Part shown: positions 31,494-43,320 of the stretch, piece after piece | Numbering within the stretch: position 1 is the stretch's first letter | Layout of the letters: every line of letters begins with the position of its first letter | Source of the DNA: Anthoceros angustus | Lineage: Eukaryota; Streptophyta; Anthocerotopsida; Anthocerotales; Anthocerotaceae | Direction of reading: 5' to 3' | Length of the DNA: 64,000 bases | Assembly: GCA_010909165.1 (NCBI GenBank) | Contig: VJWM01000011.1 | Coordinates: 1,178,001 to 1,242,000, forward strand | The notes under the pieces: generated by a model | Told to the model about the DNA's origin: nothing | The model's database searches: none | The model's input: only the letters and a program-made list of their open reading frames with translations | Program-made: the position numbers and the translations under genes

Positions 31494-33364
31494 ATGGGGC
31501 CTCCATTGCCAAGACCGCAGACTGCTCTCGAAACACCTTCCGCAGCAGTGGAACGCATCGATCTGTCCAACCCAGATGAGGGGGCTTTGGCCAAGCTTGT
31601 ACGACAGGTGGGAATGTGTTGAACGCATCTCAAAGTTTGTGTGCTCTCCCTATCTGATTGTACAATGGAATGTTGGCACACAGGCAAGCATAGATGCTGG
31701 CTTCTTCTACGTGGTCAACCACGGTGTGGATCCAGAGCTGATGAAAGAGCTCTTCCATCAGTCGAAGAAGTTCTTTTCCCTACCGCTGGATGAAAAGATG
31801 AAGACCTTGCATGACGGGAATTTCAAAGGCTATACGCCTTACTCGGAAGAGGTGCTGGCCAACGAAGTAAATCAAGCTAAAGGTATGCCCATAATCTGAG
31901 TGTGCAGGTCATGAACCCATGTTGAATTCCTACAATGCTGAAACAAATTCGTGACACCATCCAGGAGACATGAAGGAAGGTTTCTACATGGGGGAGGAAA
32001 TCTCGTCGGACGACGTGCGGGCCAAAATTCCATTGAATACTCCCAACGTGTGGCCGTCTCCAGGTAGCTAGACGCATACTCGCCATGTGCATCGCTTTCA
32101 ATGTTCCCGAGCGTTCATCTGTCCGACCGGTGCACAATGATCCATCCCTTGACAGATGTTCTCCCACAATGGCGTGAAACCATGATGAAGTACCGGGAAG
32201 TAATGCTGTAAGCTGCTGCCGCTCTTCCTGTTCCAATCAGACGAGCTAGACGCAGTAACAGTGCTCTTTGCCCGCATCTGACAGAGATATAATTATGGCT
32301 GCAGGCATCTTGCTGGACGGCTCTCTCGTCTCCTGGCTTTGGCCTTGGGCCTGGATGCTGAATATTTCAACAAACCAAGCAAGGCAAACCAGCCACAAGC
32401 CTTCCTGCGATTGCTGAAGTACCCTGGTGAGCGGATGGCCCACAGCCCCAAACCAGCCTGGATGATTCCTGCTACCTTTCGCACTCCCCATCTGAAATGG
32501 ATCATTTCGTCCAGCTGAAAAATCGTACCCAGAGCAAGGCCTGATCGGAACCGGGGCACACACTGATTGGGGCATGTTCACCATCCTTGCAAACGACTCC
32601 GTCCCAGGACTCCAGGTACTAGTCTTGCACTACAGCTCGAACCCAGACGGTGTGCTGTGAGCACTGTTAAAACCTAATCCATTCTCGAGACTTACAAGTG
32701 CATTTGCAGATTTGCAAGGACAAGGACGCTAATCCACAAGTGTGGATGGATGTGCCACCAATTGAAGGGTATGTACGCATCTACACTCGTGCACACTTAT
32801 TAGGAAAGCTCTGACTGACGCAAAATCGCACCTGGTGTATTTATGTGATCAGAGCATTTGTGGTGAACTTGGGAGATATTCTTGAGCGGTGGACCAACGA
32901 CCTCTTCAGGTCCACACTGCACCGAGTTGTGAACCCCGGCTTTGAGCGATACTCGGTGCGTATCTTCTTTCAGCTTTCTGCAGCTGGCTCCTAAATGACG
33001 CCAAACACACTTGGCCTGGTCTTATCCCGCGTTGTTTGTGTTCAGGTGGCGTTCTTTGTGACACCCAATTACAACTGCGTTGTGAAGTGTTTGCCGACAT
33101 GCTGCAACAAGGAAAAGCCTGCCAAGTACATCTATCTATTCGCTGATAATGTTCATTCAAGTATTCGCATCTTGCATCTTGCATCTTGCATCTCATCGGA
33201 CACTCTCGACACCGCGAGGCCAGGACGGGCATTGAAGAAGGCTTGAATCGTTGTTTTGCTGCAGGTATTCTCCAACCATTTCCGTGGAGTATCTTCTGCG
33301 CCGATATGCACGCGCACGCGTTTATGAATCATCGGAGCCGAAGGTGGTGTTAGTTGAAGCTTGA
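31494..33364 (+). CDS. 2-oxoglutarate/Fe(II)-dependent dioxygenase, tandem copy 2
   Basis: Ten exons: 31494-31607, 31684-31882, 31965-32063, 32156-32207, 32305-32426, 32515-32615, 32710-32768, 32853-32955, 33046-33125, 33265-33364 (342 aa). Exon lengths 99, 52, 122, 101, 59 and 80 are identical to those of copy 1, and the 103-nt exon equals copy-1 exons of 57 plus 46 nt, so one intron differs exactly. Motifs are [31 protein letters not shown] (HxD), STLHRVV (His) and RYS (RxS). All intron 1-9 donors are GT. It has a longer N-terminus (eight extra residues before AAVERIDLS) and a longer C-terminus than copy 1. Both likely act on related small molecules; the substrate cannot be inferred. Confidence 0.95.
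33171..33196 (+). repeat. Short microsatellite in intron (GCATCTT units)
   Basis: Four tandem copies of a 7-bp unit (ttgcatc) inside the last intron of dioxygenase copy 2. Confidence 0.8.
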
Positions 33365-33563
33365 GTGGGTTTGTCATGATACGATCGATTTCATACAAAA
33401 CAAGTACACGTAGTGTTCAGAATGCAGCATTTGCAACAAGTCGGAATGGAAAATACGATAGTACCCGACGTCGACAGATGTGCTTACCTCTTCACATCCA
33501 TTAGACGTCATGTGGTGCTTGCCACTGTACATTAAGATACCATCCTCCCACTTTGATAAATCA

Positions 33564-36500
33564 CTAGGTGGGAAGTGTCCTCAACAAATCAACAGCCAGT
33601 TGCCATCCTGCCAGCTCTAATCTGCCAAACCTCGTTAGGACGGGGACTATTCCAGCTGCGATGATGGCTGGGTGATTTTCAACATCCAGCCCAAGGGCGT
33701 GAAGAATACGAAGTGCTGCTTCCTTCCCTCGAGGGGTACCCTTCTCGAGCAATCTTACCAAGGGGAAGATTCCCCCAGAAGAGGCTATGGCTGTGGTATA
33801 AACTTCTTCTCCTTGGCTCTGTAATTGCTGAAGACCAACAGCCGCGGCCTCTTGTCTCTCAGGTGAAATGCCTTCTCCAAGCTCCATAATTAATGCAGGT
33901 ATTGTCTCGTGACACATTATCTGCTGCTTGTAGTTTGCTTCGAGGCCGTCCAGTCTACATAGGCAGGCTCCGACCCAATCTTTCAGATACAAGGGAGAGG
34001 GTGACCTGAGCAGTACAACTAAAGCCCCTGTCAAGTCCGCAACATTGAGTAGACTCTTGACACTTTCGTGTTTCACTAGTCTTGCCAAAAGTCTAGAGGC
34101 TGCCCGAGCTACTACCCAACCATCCTCGATTGTGCTGAACCGTCGGTTTCTTGTGGTTTCAATGGCGTCTGAGATGTACACGAGAAACAGGTTTATAATC
34201 AAGAAGCACGCCACCTGATGAAATAGGGTTGACAGAGTGGAACAAAAAAAAAGACCTGTATGCAAGTTTACTTCCAGTGATGCCTTGAGAGCTCGTTCAA
34301 TCCCAGAATTTACAATGGCCACTGCACTTTCCTCGTCCAAAACAAGGTTCTCCAGCACATTAGCTGCCTTCTCTGCTTGGGCTGGTGTTCCTGATGACAG
34401 AAATGCCACCAGAGGAGAGATACCACCAGCAGCTATTATCTTTGACCTGAGATGACACAACGCAGGTTGCAGCAGATTATTGTTAAGGAAGAAAGAGGCG
34501 TCAGAACCGCCTTACCCCGCAACAGCAGTTGTTAGCCTAACGGGCAAAATAGCTGCGAGTGTGGAGGGAACATCAGGACTTGGGTGAGAAAAAGAGTAAG
34601 CAAGGGCCAGGACAAGGATACCTGACATCACCTTTGCGAGCTGACATTTCCTCGAGCACTTCTTCAACTTCCTCCTTCACTTCTACAGTTGCATCGTGGG
34701 AACGCACAATTTCCATTAGCCCTGGTAATGCGCCAGCATCAACCTACATGTGTTGCTGTCTCCAATCACTGTCAAAGGATACACAGTCGTTCACATGTAG
34801 GGAGCTAGATTTGCAAGACGGGCCTAAACAAAATCGGGTTTGATTTTCAGTTACGTGACAGTGATTGAGGCTAGTGCAACTCTACCGTAGAGTCAGCTTC
34901 AGAGCCTCGGATACGCGATAGATGTTCCAGTGCTCCAACAACCTTCATTCCACCATTGGCCATTAGGCACTGGAGCTGATCACAAGCAAGATGCAAACGA
35001 CCAGGCCTGCACGAAATACTTGAAGAGAGAGTTTGATGTGTCACCTTCTCATTAAGCGACGTGGAGGAACTCTTGGCCTTCAGAATAGCCACCAGTGCAT
35101 CAACAGCGCCATGAGCGGCAATTGACTTCCGGAGCGTTCGACTGTACAGGATCAAAGATAAGACCAGGTAAACTAACATTTCAGACAACAACAACGATAT
35201 GCATATACAGACAACCACAAAGACGGACCTAATGGCAAGCTTGTCCAAAGCAGCTACAGCTGCCTCTGTTGCAGATTCATCTCCACAACCCAGCATTCTC
35301 ACCAGGTGAGGAACTGCACCAGCTTTATGAAGTGCTTCCCTGCTCTCCTCATTAATTGCAATGTCCGCAATACATTCTGCTGCACGCTGGGAAACTCTGA
35401 CATCCTCTAACCCAAGAATAAGTATCAGCCTTGGAAGTCCATCCCACCATGGCATAAATGTAAACCTTCTGTCACTAGTCGGGGGCTCCTCCTTCAGTTT
35501 CCCAGCCTTCTCTTTTTCTAGAACCCCAATCCGTGCCAGAAACTGCTGTCTCACAATGCCCTCTCTAGCGGATTTGGTTGCCTCATCTATATCCTGGCCA
35601 TCATTTCGAATCTTCAGCCCCAGCAGCAGTTTTCCAGCACCAAAAACAGTTTCCTGCTCAGCAGACTCTTCCACCTTCACGCTTTTGGGCACAGAGGGTG
35701 TGACACCAAGAAGGGGCTTGAAGGATGCATATGCACTGGCCCCAATCAGAGGTACTGGTACCAAGCCTTGCTCAATGATAGCAGTCCGCCAGTCAGGCTT
35801 ATGAGCAAGCTCTAAAAGCAGGTTTCGTGCTTCCTGCCTGGTGATCTTTGATGTCTCGCTTAAGTCCTTCTGCAATAAATTAGACTGCACGAAGTGAAAG
35901 AAAAAGTCAGTAGTAGCAAGTTGAAAAGAAAATACCATAGACAATCGTATGCAAGAACCCCAATAAAGAAGTAACCGAGGATGAAAGGTTGCAGAGCTCA
36001 CAAACTTTTCAATGGCCCCACACTTGACAAGGATGCCACGATTCTCAGCACTCAAAGCAAGGTTTGAGAGCACTCCAGCAGCTGCTTCTCTTTCCAGCTC
36101 CCTCGCTGAGTCAAGCAGCGAAAGCAAAACCGGCACCAGATCAAGGTCGGCAACCTTGTTCCTCCATTTTTCCTCAACAGAAACATTCCACAAAACACAT
36201 AGTGCCTGCTCCCTCACCTTCAGCACCACAAGAACACACAGACTGTAGTCAGTATCAACTTTCCATCCACACGAGCTGGCCTCCTAAACTACACAGCCTA
36301 GAGATCAGAGAATGTCACCTCATGGGGAACGGCTCGGCGAGTGAGTAAGCCAGCAATCTCTTCCACGGCCCCACATTCAGCCACCAGAGACCTGAAGGCA
36401 TTTACCTCTGAGACGTGCCTCAAGAGTCTAGCCGCTGCCTCTGCAGTCTCACAGTTTTCCGACGGCAGCAGGTTAACCACCAGGTTGAGACAACCTGGAT

Positions 36501-37147
36501 ATGAAACAATCTCCTCCACATTTTCAACTCCTTTCGAGGCGTGTCTCCGAAGCGCCTGCACGGCCTCCTCTCTGTCCTGTGGAGAATTGTCAGCTCCAAG
36601 CAAGCGAATAAACAACCCCACATAACCGGGCTGCACACCATATCCCAACTCCCTAGCAACCGTATCCTGGGCAGCCCGAGATCGTCCCCCAAGCTCTTTC
36701 CCCGACCCGTTTCCTTCGATCCCCTGCATGTCACCCACACACATAAAAATGGCAGCTGAGCCATAATCAGCTCCCAACATCAGCACATTCTCCGGCATTT
36801 ACCAGATGCTGTAGCAGTTCCTCAGTACCAGCTGGCAGATCGCCAAGGGAGGAGGACTGTGTTACTTCAACCCCACCTCCATCCGCGGCGTCGCTAGAAA
36901 CCCTGAGTCTGGAAGGCAATCCTCGCCAGTTCTTCAGCCATGGGGGAGGTCCACGAATGAATGTTGCCCTTCCGGTTGGCAATCTCACATTGCGAGAGCA
37001 CGCCAGAAGGGAAACGCCGTGCGACATGTCACGGATTGCATCCATGTGGTCGAAAGCTGTCTCTGCTGCCTCTTCACATGCAACGCCACGCAGCCAACTC
37101 TCGTAGACCGAGCTTACATTTCTTTTTGCAAGGGCAAAGAAGTACAA
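33564..37147 (-). CDS. Armadillo-repeat protein, probably plastid
   Basis: Nine exons, phases closing: 36803-37147, 36319-36723, 36002-36217, 35229-35869, 34886-35141, 34632-34743, 34516-34552, 34256-34446, 33564-34168 (935 aa from the first Met). A downstream Met at 37027 (MSHGVSLLACSRNVRLPTG) begins a transit-peptide-like stretch and may be the real start. ARM helices recur through the protein: AVQALRRHASKG, AAARLLRHVSEV, EQALCVLWNVSVEE, LEREAAAGVLSNLALSAENR, SQRAAECIADIAINEESREA, ATEAAVAALDKLAI, AEKAANVLENLVLDEESAVA and GKEAALRILHALGLDVEN. Such proteins are binding scaffolds. It is similar in architecture to an Arabidopsis ARM protein (At1g23180 type), from memory and unverified. Exon 7 is a 37-nt micro-exon. 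Confidence 0.88.
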
Positions 37148-37239
37148 AGTCAGCCAAAGCGTCTAATTTGCTATGGGCATTTGTAGCAACGACTAAAGGC
37201 ACTGCTATTATGTGCTAAGTTTTGTCGCTCGATCCATCC

Positions 37240-37353
37240 TTAATGGACTTTAATAAAATTCTTTTGTTGTCCTTAAGGCTACGTCCAAAGTGTGCTAAGG
37301 ATGGCCTTTAATAAAATTCTTTTGTTGTCCTTAGACTACGTCCAAAGTGTGCA
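37240..37353 (+). repeat. 58-bp direct tandem duplication
   Basis: taataaaattcttttgttgt followed by ccttaaggctacgtccaaag-like text occurs twice, offset by 58 bp, just beyond the 3' end of the DUF538 gene. Confidence 0.85.
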
Positions 37354-37372
37354 ACTCCGGCGTGTGCTTCAC

Positions 37373-37933
37373 CTACTGTCCAGCAGCGAAGGCCTCGATA
37401 GGAAATGTCTTGGTGATGCCTGCAAAGCTCTTGAAGTGGATTTTGGAACTGTTTTGCTCGTCGATGGAGATATCTCCCACAGGTGCCCAGATGAGCAGCT
37501 CCCTAGCCCGCACTCCTGAGAGCTTCTTGATTCGCTTCGTCTCCAGGAACCCAGTGATGTCCGTGGCATAGCTTACCAGCTTACCAGCGATCTTGAAGTT
37601 GTGCTCAACCTTCTTCTTCTGAGAAATCCACACGTACCCGGTGGCCTGGACGAAGCCAATCTCCACAACCTCCTGTAGAGGCAGGAGGCCCGAAGGAAGG
37701 CCGAACTCCTCCAGCAAGGACACGGCTTTCTTCAAGCTTTCCTCGTGGCCAGTCCAGATAATGGCATTCTTCTTCAGGTCCTCCTTCTTGATGTCCTTGA
37801 TGCCCACTTTGGCCTTGCCAGCCTCTTCCTTCTTAACCGCAGCAGTGGGCTCCGGCGCAGGCTCCGGCACTACCTCCTTCACTACCGGCTCCTTCACTGC
37901 TGCCGGCTTCACTGCAACTGCTGCGGACGCCAT
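37373..37933 (-). CDS. DUF538-family protein
   Basis: Single exon, 186 aa. The first ~45 residues are a low-complexity Lys/Glu/Ala/Pro/Val region (KEPVVKEVVPEPAPEPTA). The DUF538 domain follows: LLEEFGLPSGLLPLQEVVEI, GFVQATGYVWISQKKKVEH, KLVSYATDITGFLETKRIKK, LSGVRARELLIWAPVGDI and KIHFKSFAGITKTFPIEAF. DUF538 is plant-specific with a BPI-like fold; its role is not settled. Most family members are near 150-170 aa, so the acidic/basic N-tail is an addition. No signal peptide is visible. The start is well placed: a tight 5' end and no upstream in-frame Met. Confidence 0.9.
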   Translation of the reverse strand: MASAAVAVKPAAVKEPVVKEVVPEPAPEPTAAVKKEEAGKAKVGIKDIKKEDLKKNAIIWTGHEESLKKAVSLLEEFGLPSGLLPLQEVVEIGFVQATGYVWISQKKKVEHNFKIAGKLVSYATDITGFLETKRIKKLSGVRARELLIWAPVGDISIDEQNSSKIHFKSFAGITKTFPIEAFAAGQ

Positions 37934-38499
37934 GGCTGCTGTATTTCAATTTTCCTCGAGCAAAGACTGCATAATGTTTCACACGCCTGTCAGCAAATTA
38001 CAGTCATCCCAACCTCTTAAATCACTAGGAGCTGAGACCGTCACCTACCTGAGAGTACCAAATCGATCACAAATACAGAATAGCCGATGGAACGAAGAGA
38101 AGAATGATTCAGGATTGCACTCTGTAAGGTATGGCCGCAGGCATGAGTAGAAATAGGAGCAAGGTAGGCGCAAGCATCCAAACAAGGGCATCCAGGGAAG
38201 TAGTTTTCGAGGATGAATCTAGCTTGGGCAGGCCAGCCATAGCCCAAGTGTCCTGTAGGCTTTAACCATCTATGTACATCGGTCTCATTTTGTTTTCCTT
38301 CTCTCATCTCACTCTCCTCGGACTATCCGTCCAGACCGTCCTCAACATCGCCCTGATCGCCATGACAAATTCAACTCACCAGATTTCAGACTTCCGGCCA
38401 GTGCATAATTTCCATTGGTACCTTGAAATGTGCTGGCTGGCTGTGGACAGAATAACAGCGACAAAAATAGGAAAGACGGACTCGAGCAAGAAAAGAGGA

Positions 38500-38830
38500 T
38501 CCATGTCCCGGGGCTTCATCCCTACGCTGGTCGCAGTCCAGCACTCCGCCATCCACCGCGAGCTGCATGTTGATCCGACCAACTCGCGCCGGGCCCTCGA
38601 GATGGCGGCCTTCGCAATCCTCAACCTAGGCATCAACAACGACAAGAAGAGAAACGCGATTGTGGCCGCTGGCGCATCCCGGAGCTGGTGGAGCTTCTCG
38701 TCCTCGCGGGCCTGATCGCCACCGGAGACTACGGCCAATCCCTTCCTCAAGGAAAACCACGACGCCATCGCCAGCACCAACAGGACTCTGGCCGCGCTCT
38801 GCGATGCCTTGGACGTGGAAGGCCTAATTT
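38500..38830 (+). pseudogene. Armadillo-repeat gene fragment, frameshifted
   Basis: Reads MSRGFIPTLVAVQHSA, then SRRALEMAAFAILNLGINND and AIVAAGA, an ARM repeat of U-box/ARM type. After a frame change it gives ELVELLVLAG, and then NPFLKENHDAIASTNRTLAA followed by LCDALDVEG. At least two frameshifts break it. It is not close enough by eye to the intact ARM gene at 33.5-37.1 kb to call it a direct copy. Confidence 0.65.
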
Positions 38831-38989
38831 GTCCAGGCTATCCCTATTTGCAGACGCATGACACATTGGATCTTGTTGGATTTCCAAGTCCATACTCATG
38901 CTGGAGCATATCACAGGTTCAGTGCAGTCTGAGAGGTGCCGACAGAGGCTGGACGGCACAGTTGACACAGTAACTTGGACACCATTACA

Positions 38990-39190
38990 GTGCAGTGCTT
39001 CCATCGGCAGCCTGGAATTGCAATCTTGAGCAGAGTAGTAATGGCCTTAGCCATCCGCTTCCATCGGCAGCCTGGAATTGCGATGTTGAGCGGAGTGCTG
39101 GTGGCTCAAGAGTGTTTGGTATGAGAATTTGAGTGGCCTTGATCGTGGATTGTGTTTGGTACGACAATTTGAGTGGACTCGATCGTGCAT
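38990..39190 (+). repeat. Two short tandem duplications
   Basis: gcttccatcggcagcctgga recurs at ~60-bp spacing (about 38997 and 39057). Just after, gtgtttggta(t/c)ga(g/c)aatttgag followed by tgg(c/a)c recurs at ~45-bp spacing. Confidence 0.8.
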
Positions 39191-39359
39191 TTAATTCACG
39201 ATTAGCCCGGCGCCGTAGGGGTTTGTACATGAGGAATGGGTAGCACCCCTTCCCACCAGGGATCCAGCAAAAAGGGTGCTTGACTGTGGATTTTGAATGA
39301 ACCCGCGTCTACATGTCGCTCCCGACGGAAGGAAGGACCAGTACCAGAATTTGTTTCAA

Positions 39360-39520
39360 AACATTCAAACTCGTTTTTATTTTATTTTTTAATTATCTTT
39401 TTTTATTTTTTATTTTTTACGTTTTTTTAATATTTCTTTTTATTATCTTTCAATTTTTAATTTTCTTGTCTCCTTTTAACCCTCGTTTTTTAATATTATA
39501 TAAATCTATGATAATTTAAC
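39360..39520. other. T-rich low-complexity tract
   Basis: Long runs of T with interspersed A over ~150 bp, no coding potential. Lies upstream of the DOG1-domain gene. Confidence 0.8.
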
Positions 39521-40242
39521 CAATGAATTTAGTTCGGATTGGCCCACTTGCTCACCAAGTCCGAATTTAGTTCGGCGGACGCTTCTCGGGACTGGGAGCC
39601 TCCCCATTCCCTTCCTAATCGGGTATCGGGTTTGGCAGTTTTGAGCGACTAGTTGTTGCGAGCAGACGAAAACAAGTGCAGCATGCCATGGGTTGGTCGG
39701 TGCGACTGAGCGTTCTACGACAGACCCCGCGCATTCCAGTTGGACCATAAGTGAAGCCTGGACAGATCGAGCACTGGGTGAGCAAGTGGGCCAAATTGCG
39801 GTGGCGGCCCGGGCGGGCGGTGGGGCCCGCTTTTTGCCCCGCCCTCAGTTTTCTGCTCCTTTCAGTGGAAGTGGCGCCTCCGAATCGAGGGGATGATACG
39901 CGTTGTCGCCGCAACTTCACAGTCGGCCGCCCATTCCCCGCTCTCCACCTCCTCCTTTATCCCGCCTTGTTCAATGGCGGCCAAGTTGCTGCGGCTCCGC
40001 TTGTGACCAGAAAAGCAAACCTGGAGAAAAGTTGACGCCGCACGCGGGTGTCTCGCTCGGCTGCTGCTTTCTCCTCCCCGTCCCCATAGCGGGAGGAGCA
40101 CGCCTGCGCCTACGCCTTCGCCGGCAGCGATGGAGCTGGTGTCTCGCACTTGCGGGGATTGCAGGCGGAGAGCGGCTGCTCCTGCTTCGACTCCTGCCGC
40201 CTTCTGTGATGCGCGTGAGCGAGGCGTCTGATCCTGCTGCCG

Positions 40243-41022
40243 ATGGCGCCCTTGGCGGGGAGCGACGGGGAGACCTACGAGGAGTTCTATGTCAAATGGA
40301 TGGACCAGCAGAAGGCACATCTGGAGGAGCTGGAGGACGCGCTGGAGAGTGACATGCGGGAGGGGGAGGTGAGGCAGCTGGTGGCCAAGGTGCTCAGGCA
40401 CTACGAGGAGTACTACGAGGTGAAGGACAGGGCTGTGCGGGGGAACGTGCTACAGCTCATCCAGCCGTCCTGGAGGTCCCCGCTGGAGACCGCGTTTCTG
40501 TGGATCGGAGGCTGGCGGCCGACCATGGTGTTCCAGCTCGCGTACGCGCAGTCCGGGTTTCAGCTGGAGCAGGAGCTGGCGGAGCTGCTGCGGGGAGTGG
40601 ATACTCCCACTATGGCGTCGCTCTCGTCCCGCCAGCTGTCGCAGATCAATGCGCTGCAGATGAAGACGCAGGCGGACGAGGAGGAGCTGACGCAGCGGAT
40701 GGCCGTGATGCAGCAGGGCCTGGCGGATCAGCCGCTCTTAGGCTTGGCCTTGGCGGGGGTGAACGGGGCCGACGAGACCTCCACGCAGAACGGGATGAGG
40801 GAGGTGTTCGATGAGAAAATGAAGGCGCTGGAGGAGCTGCTGGTTGATGCCGATAGGCTGAGACTCACCACGCTGAAAGAGATGCTCAGGATTTTCAACG
40901 TCGTGCAAGGTGCGCAGTACCTCATGGCCGCAGCTCAGCTGCAGATAGCGCTGCGGAACTTCGGTGAGCAGGCTAGCAGGCCTCAAGGCGACGGGGACGG
41001 GGACGGCGATGGAGGAAGGTGA
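40243..41022 (+). CDS. DOG1-domain protein (DOG1-like)
   Basis: Single exon, 259 aa. A DOG1 domain covers nearly the whole protein: EEFYVKWMDQQKAHLEELED near the start, VAKVLRHYEEYYEVKDRAV, PSWRSPLETAFLWIGGWRP, TMVFQLAYAQSGFQLEQELA, LSSRQLSQINALQMKTQADE and LTTLKEMLRIFNVVQGAQYL. The same domain forms the C-terminus of TGA bZIP factors, but no bZIP is present here. In Arabidopsis DOG1 controls seed dormancy by binding AHG1/AHG3 phosphatases and heme. In a seed-free plant the role must be older, perhaps ABA or spore dormancy (inference). The tail is an Asp/Gly repeat (GDGDGDGDGG). An ATG at 40208 upstream is in another frame. Confidence 0.93.
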   Translation: MAPLAGSDGETYEEFYVKWMDQQKAHLEELEDALESDMREGEVRQLVAKVLRHYEEYYEVKDRAVRGNVLQLIQPSWRSPLETAFLWIGGWRPTMVFQLAYAQSGFQLEQELAELLRGVDTPTMASLSSRQLSQINALQMKTQADEEELTQRMAVMQQGLADQPLLGLALAGVNGADETSTQNGMREVFDEKMKALEELLVDADRLRLTTLKEMLRIFNVVQGAQYLMAAAQLQIALRNFGEQASRPQGDGDGDGDGGR

Positions 41023-41630
41023 CCGTCGGCAGTCTGTCCTGGAAGGCGGCAAACCCTGATTACCTTCCTGAAGCGTACTTGAAGTGGCCTTGTGCTGTTC
41101 TCTGTGTGCAGCTCTCGAGATCTACTTGGCACGGTGTGAGGCGTGTCACGTATCCGATGAGGGGAGAATCTGTGAGACCTGCACGTGGGAGAGGTAGTCT
41201 ACCATCCCGAATGTAGAATTCCAGTGGCCTCACCATCTGCTCTCCAGCTGGCTATGGCAGCGCCAATGTTCGAGCTCTGTCCAGCTTATTAGGGTAGAGG
41301 AGTGCGGAGAGGGACTAGTGTAGGTCAGCTTCACGTTCCTTTGTAAGATTGCTCCAGGACAGGGCAAGCAAGTGCCACTCTGTATCTACTAACGTTGTGG
41401 TCAACTGAAATGTGCCTCGAAGCTGCGCTCGGTACAATTGCCGTTTTCCTGTCCCTTGCTGTTGCGGCTCCGATGCACGGGGGTTTTCATCGTCGTCTGA
41501 ACCCAATCTGCACATTCGGGTGGAGCAGCAAGGGTTTCAACTTTATCTGATGCCGAATGCCTATAGCTGGAGTCGCATTGGCGTGAAGTGCTGCTGCCTC
41601 CAATATGAGTAGCATCAACGCTCTCTGAAG

Positions 41631-43320
41631 ATGGCTACACACAGTCGGATTTTCGCGTCAAGCACGGTCCTTGTTTGTTTCCTTCTCTACGCCGCCTTCA
41701 ACTACCCTTACGCATTTCACAGGGCCGCCTCCTGGGAGGCACACGTTTCTTCGCAATCCGAGGGATTGTACCAGCACGTTGCCAAAGGCAGATTGAAGGT
41801 TTTTGTTGCAGATTTGCCGAGGCAGCTGAATTATGGTCTTCTGGAGGAGTACTGGTCGGAGAAAGCAGCAGATGTTTCCGTGAACGAAGACGGGGAGTAT
41901 TTGCCCTATCCGAGCGAGCCGCTATGGAAGCAGCACAGTGCAGAGTACTGGCTGTTGGCAGATTTGCTAACAGCACCTGGAAACAGAGGCAACTCGATGG
42001 CGGAGAGAGTCTTGGATCCTCTGGAAGCTGATGTTGTCTTCGTTCCCTTCTTTGCGACTTTGAGTGCCAAAATGCAGCTGGCAAAGTCTCGGAGCAAGTT
42101 CCGACACAAGCAAGACAATCAGGACTATTTGCGTCAGCGGAAAGTCATGGAAATCGTCCAGAACTCGTCTTTGTGGCTAAGGTCCGGCGGAGCGGATCAC
42201 GTCTTTGTTCTCACAGGTAGAATTTTTAATGCAGCTTTGCATGACGCGTTGATTGCGGTTATGTAAGCTCAAGGGCATGCTAGCACTAGGGTCTGGTCTG
42301 TGGACGGACGTTGTTTGCAATGTGAGCAAGCATTTGGTGGGCCTTTGCTAAGTTAACTACAGGGAAGCACTATTTTTTTAACTTGTGCCATGACTTCCAC
42401 TGTGCTCCACTTTCTGCAGATCCTGTGGCAATGTACCATGTAAAGAGTGAGGTTGCCCCTGCTGTTGTCCTGGTTGTGGATTTTGGAGGTTGGTATAGGG
42501 AGGATGCAAAAGCAGGAGCAGTGATCGTAGGTGGGGAGAATTTGATCGTGCAAACGCAGGTTTCACTGTTGAAAGATGTCATCGTTCCGCACACTCATAT
42601 GCTTCCCATGCTTAACCTCTCTGAAGATGCGCCTCGTGATACACTCCTTTATTTCAGGGGTGCACGCCACAGACATCGCGTATGATTCTCTCCCCTAAAC
42701 ATGTAGATCTTTTTCCTTTATTCAGTTTTTCTTGATACGGCTTAACACTTGGAGCATGGTCCTACCAGACTGGGCTGGTCCGTGATAAGCTTTGGCAGAT
42801 TCTGGAAGGCGAGAGAGCTGTGATCTTGGAGGAAGGCTCTCCAGACGAGGCTGGTCTCGAGGAAGCAAAGGCAGGCATGCGCAGGTCACACTTTTGCCTT
42901 CATCCAGCAGGAGATACGCCATCCTCGTGCCGGCTTTACGATGCCATTGCCAGCTTATGCATACCAGTTATAGTCAGCGACACAATCGAGCTTCCATTTG
43001 AGGGTATGGTGGACTACACAGAATTTTGTGTGTTTGTCTCTGTTGGGGACGCTATGCAACCAAGGGTGTTGTTGCAACGGCTGCTGGATATCAGCGAGCC
43101 ACGGCGGAAGGAAATGCGTTTCCGTTTATTCCAGGTGCAGCATTTTTTTGACTACGATAATGGCCTGCCAGGGGGCAGGGGACCTGCTGTGCGGGATGGT
43201 GCTGTAAACCACATATGGACAAAGCTTAGCTACAAGGTGCCTGCTATAAGGGAAGCTATAACGCGTCGGGGCCGGATCCCCGAAAATGCCGTCTCGCCAG
43301 CTAGGTGTCATTGTGTGTGA
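41631..43320 (+). CDS. GT47 exostosin-family glycosyltransferase
   Basis: Three exons, 41631-42216, 42420-42679, 42769-43320 (465 aa). The N-terminus has a signal anchor (FASSTVLVCFLLYAAFNYPY), giving a type II Golgi protein. The GT47 domain follows: LKVFVADLPRQLNYGLLEEY, AEYWLLADLL, EADVVFVPFFATLS, DHVFVLT, DVIVPHTHMLP, TLLYFRGARHRHR, RSHFCLHPAGDTPSSCRLYD, AIASLCIPVIVSDTIELPFE and MVDYTEFCVFVS. These are the motifs of plant exostosin-like transferases; the CLHPAGDTPSSCRLYDAI block is typical of the clade that includes ARAD-type arabinosyltransferases. A wall-polysaccharide role in the Golgi is expected, but donor and acceptor are unknown. Confidence 0.93.

Noticed and set aside
34872-35141. 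An intron between NEK and PGR in the ARM gene (candidate sites at 35044 and 35006)
   Set aside because: Splicing there breaks the frame, while reading straight through keeps the ARM sequence open.
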